Source: Liolophura sinensis
Taxonomy: Eukaryota > Mollusca > Polyplacophora > Chitonida > Chitonidae
Assembly (NCBI RefSeq): GCF_032854445.1
Contig: NC_088300.1
Location: 48,167,682-48,231,681, forward strand
Reading direction: 5' to 3'
Length of the DNA stretch: 64,000 nucleotides
Shown here piece after piece: positions 63,406 to 64,000 of the stretch. Within the stretch, counting starts at the first letter, position 1; each line of letters starts with the position of its first letter. Position numbers and translations under genes: made by a program. The notes beneath the pieces are model-generated. The model worked only from the letters and a program-made list of their open reading frames with translations. It had not been told where the DNA came from and searched no databases.

Positions 63406-64000
63406 CCAAGAAGTAGCATGAAGGCAAAAATCATAGGAAGAACTCAAACCCATAATCTTTTTTTTGAGTCCAGAGCCTTGGATCATGTCTTACAATTCTA
63501 TCAAACTTATGTATTTTCTGAATTTAGATTTGAAATTAAAGACAACTCTTAAGTATCACAATGAAAATTACTTAGGTAAGTTGCACGTTGAGAACAGTAA
63601 AGTGCTTTGAAGTTTTTAAAGTCTGCTAAGTGCATGATACAAACCCAATCAGTATTATTCCACATTAGTATCCTCTGATTTCCGTAAATTAAAATGGCAG
63701 GCACAAAAACAAGAAACGGAGAGAATCCTAGCGGATATTAACTCGCTTTTAATCCTAAACAGTTTGTGTAGCCTGACAATGAACGCTGTCGCACTGAGAC
63801 ATACAAGGCCTTCAGGAATCATCGACATATGAAAATGTGTAAGCCAGATAGTCCAGTTTATCATGCAATCAACTACCAAGGAGTGAAGAGTGGAGAGTGA
63901 ATTGTGGTACAAATGTCAACCACTGGGCAAGAACAGTGTAAAAGTTATGTTAACGAAAATGGACGACAAAGCAAACCTTCCAGGCATGAAGACAAACCAT

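Larger units (their letters stand above)
61011..64000. other. MINDY upstream intron, right edge of window
   Basis: No MINDY exon was found here; the catalytic-Cys region (normally NENGPCPLLA-like) must lie further right. The stretch is AT-rich, with a full SINE at 62688-62930, a G-run just before it (about 62668-62687) and a two-copy 24-bp tandem at 63356-63405. Nothing else is supported. Confidence 0.55.

Noticed and set aside
1..64000. CRISPR arrays, bacterial operons, phage or plasmid features
   Set aside because: Spliced genes, poly(A) signals and SINEs show an animal nuclear genome; the only regular repeat array (105 bp) has no spacers.

Overview
This is a 64 kb piece of an animal nuclear genome. 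It is AT-rich, with small exons separated by kilobase-scale introns bounded by GT...AG, polyadenylation signals, many tRNA-derived SINEs, foldback/MITE elements and a Penelope-like retroelement scar. The SINE family, whose 3' end reads roughly 'TGAAATATTCTTGAGTA...AACACCAATCAAATAAATAAA', together with the protein divergence, suggests a lophotrochozoan, most likely a mollusc such as a bivalve. That placement is an inference; no taxonomic search could be run.

Layout: (1) 756-8697 (+): the 3' nine exons of ERGIC2, the Erv41-type ER-Golgi cargo receptor subunit; the first exon(s) lie off the left edge. One exon carries an apparent extra T that breaks the reading frame. (2) 11854-16078 (-): complete five-exon METTL15, the mitochondrial 12S rRNA m4C methyltransferase (RsmH family), tail-to-tail with ERGIC2. 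(3) 16818-22615 (+): complete seven-exon, 289-aa tetraspanin, head-to-head with METTL15 across a 739-bp divergent promoter region. (4) 22616-34649: about 12 kb without a recognisable coding exon, holding UTR-like sequence and repeats. (5) 34650-60060 (-): the six 3' exons of a MINDY1/2 (FAM63) K48-specific deubiquitinase, including one intron of about 21.7 kb; the upstream catalytic Cys exons lie beyond the right edge. (6) 41313-53630 (+): a four-exon gene nested on the opposite strand inside that large intron. It is predicted to encode a 164-aa, six-cysteine, single-pass membrane protein that I do not recognise. (7) 61011-64000: intronic or upstream sequence of MINDY with repeats.

The genes do not form one pathway. 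They are secretory-pathway trafficking (ERGIC2), mitochondrial ribosome biogenesis (METTL15), membrane organisation (tetraspanin), ubiquitin-chain editing (MINDY) and an unassigned surface protein.

The most unusual structures are: a 105-bp tandem array that copies the splice-acceptor/exon junction of a MINDY exon about nine more times upstream in the intron, with the acceptor AG lost in every copy; a Penelope-like element remnant with ~200-bp inverted arms, each carrying a hammerhead-ribozyme-like fold; the nested orphan gene; the single-base frameshift in ERGIC2; and several foldback/MITE families.
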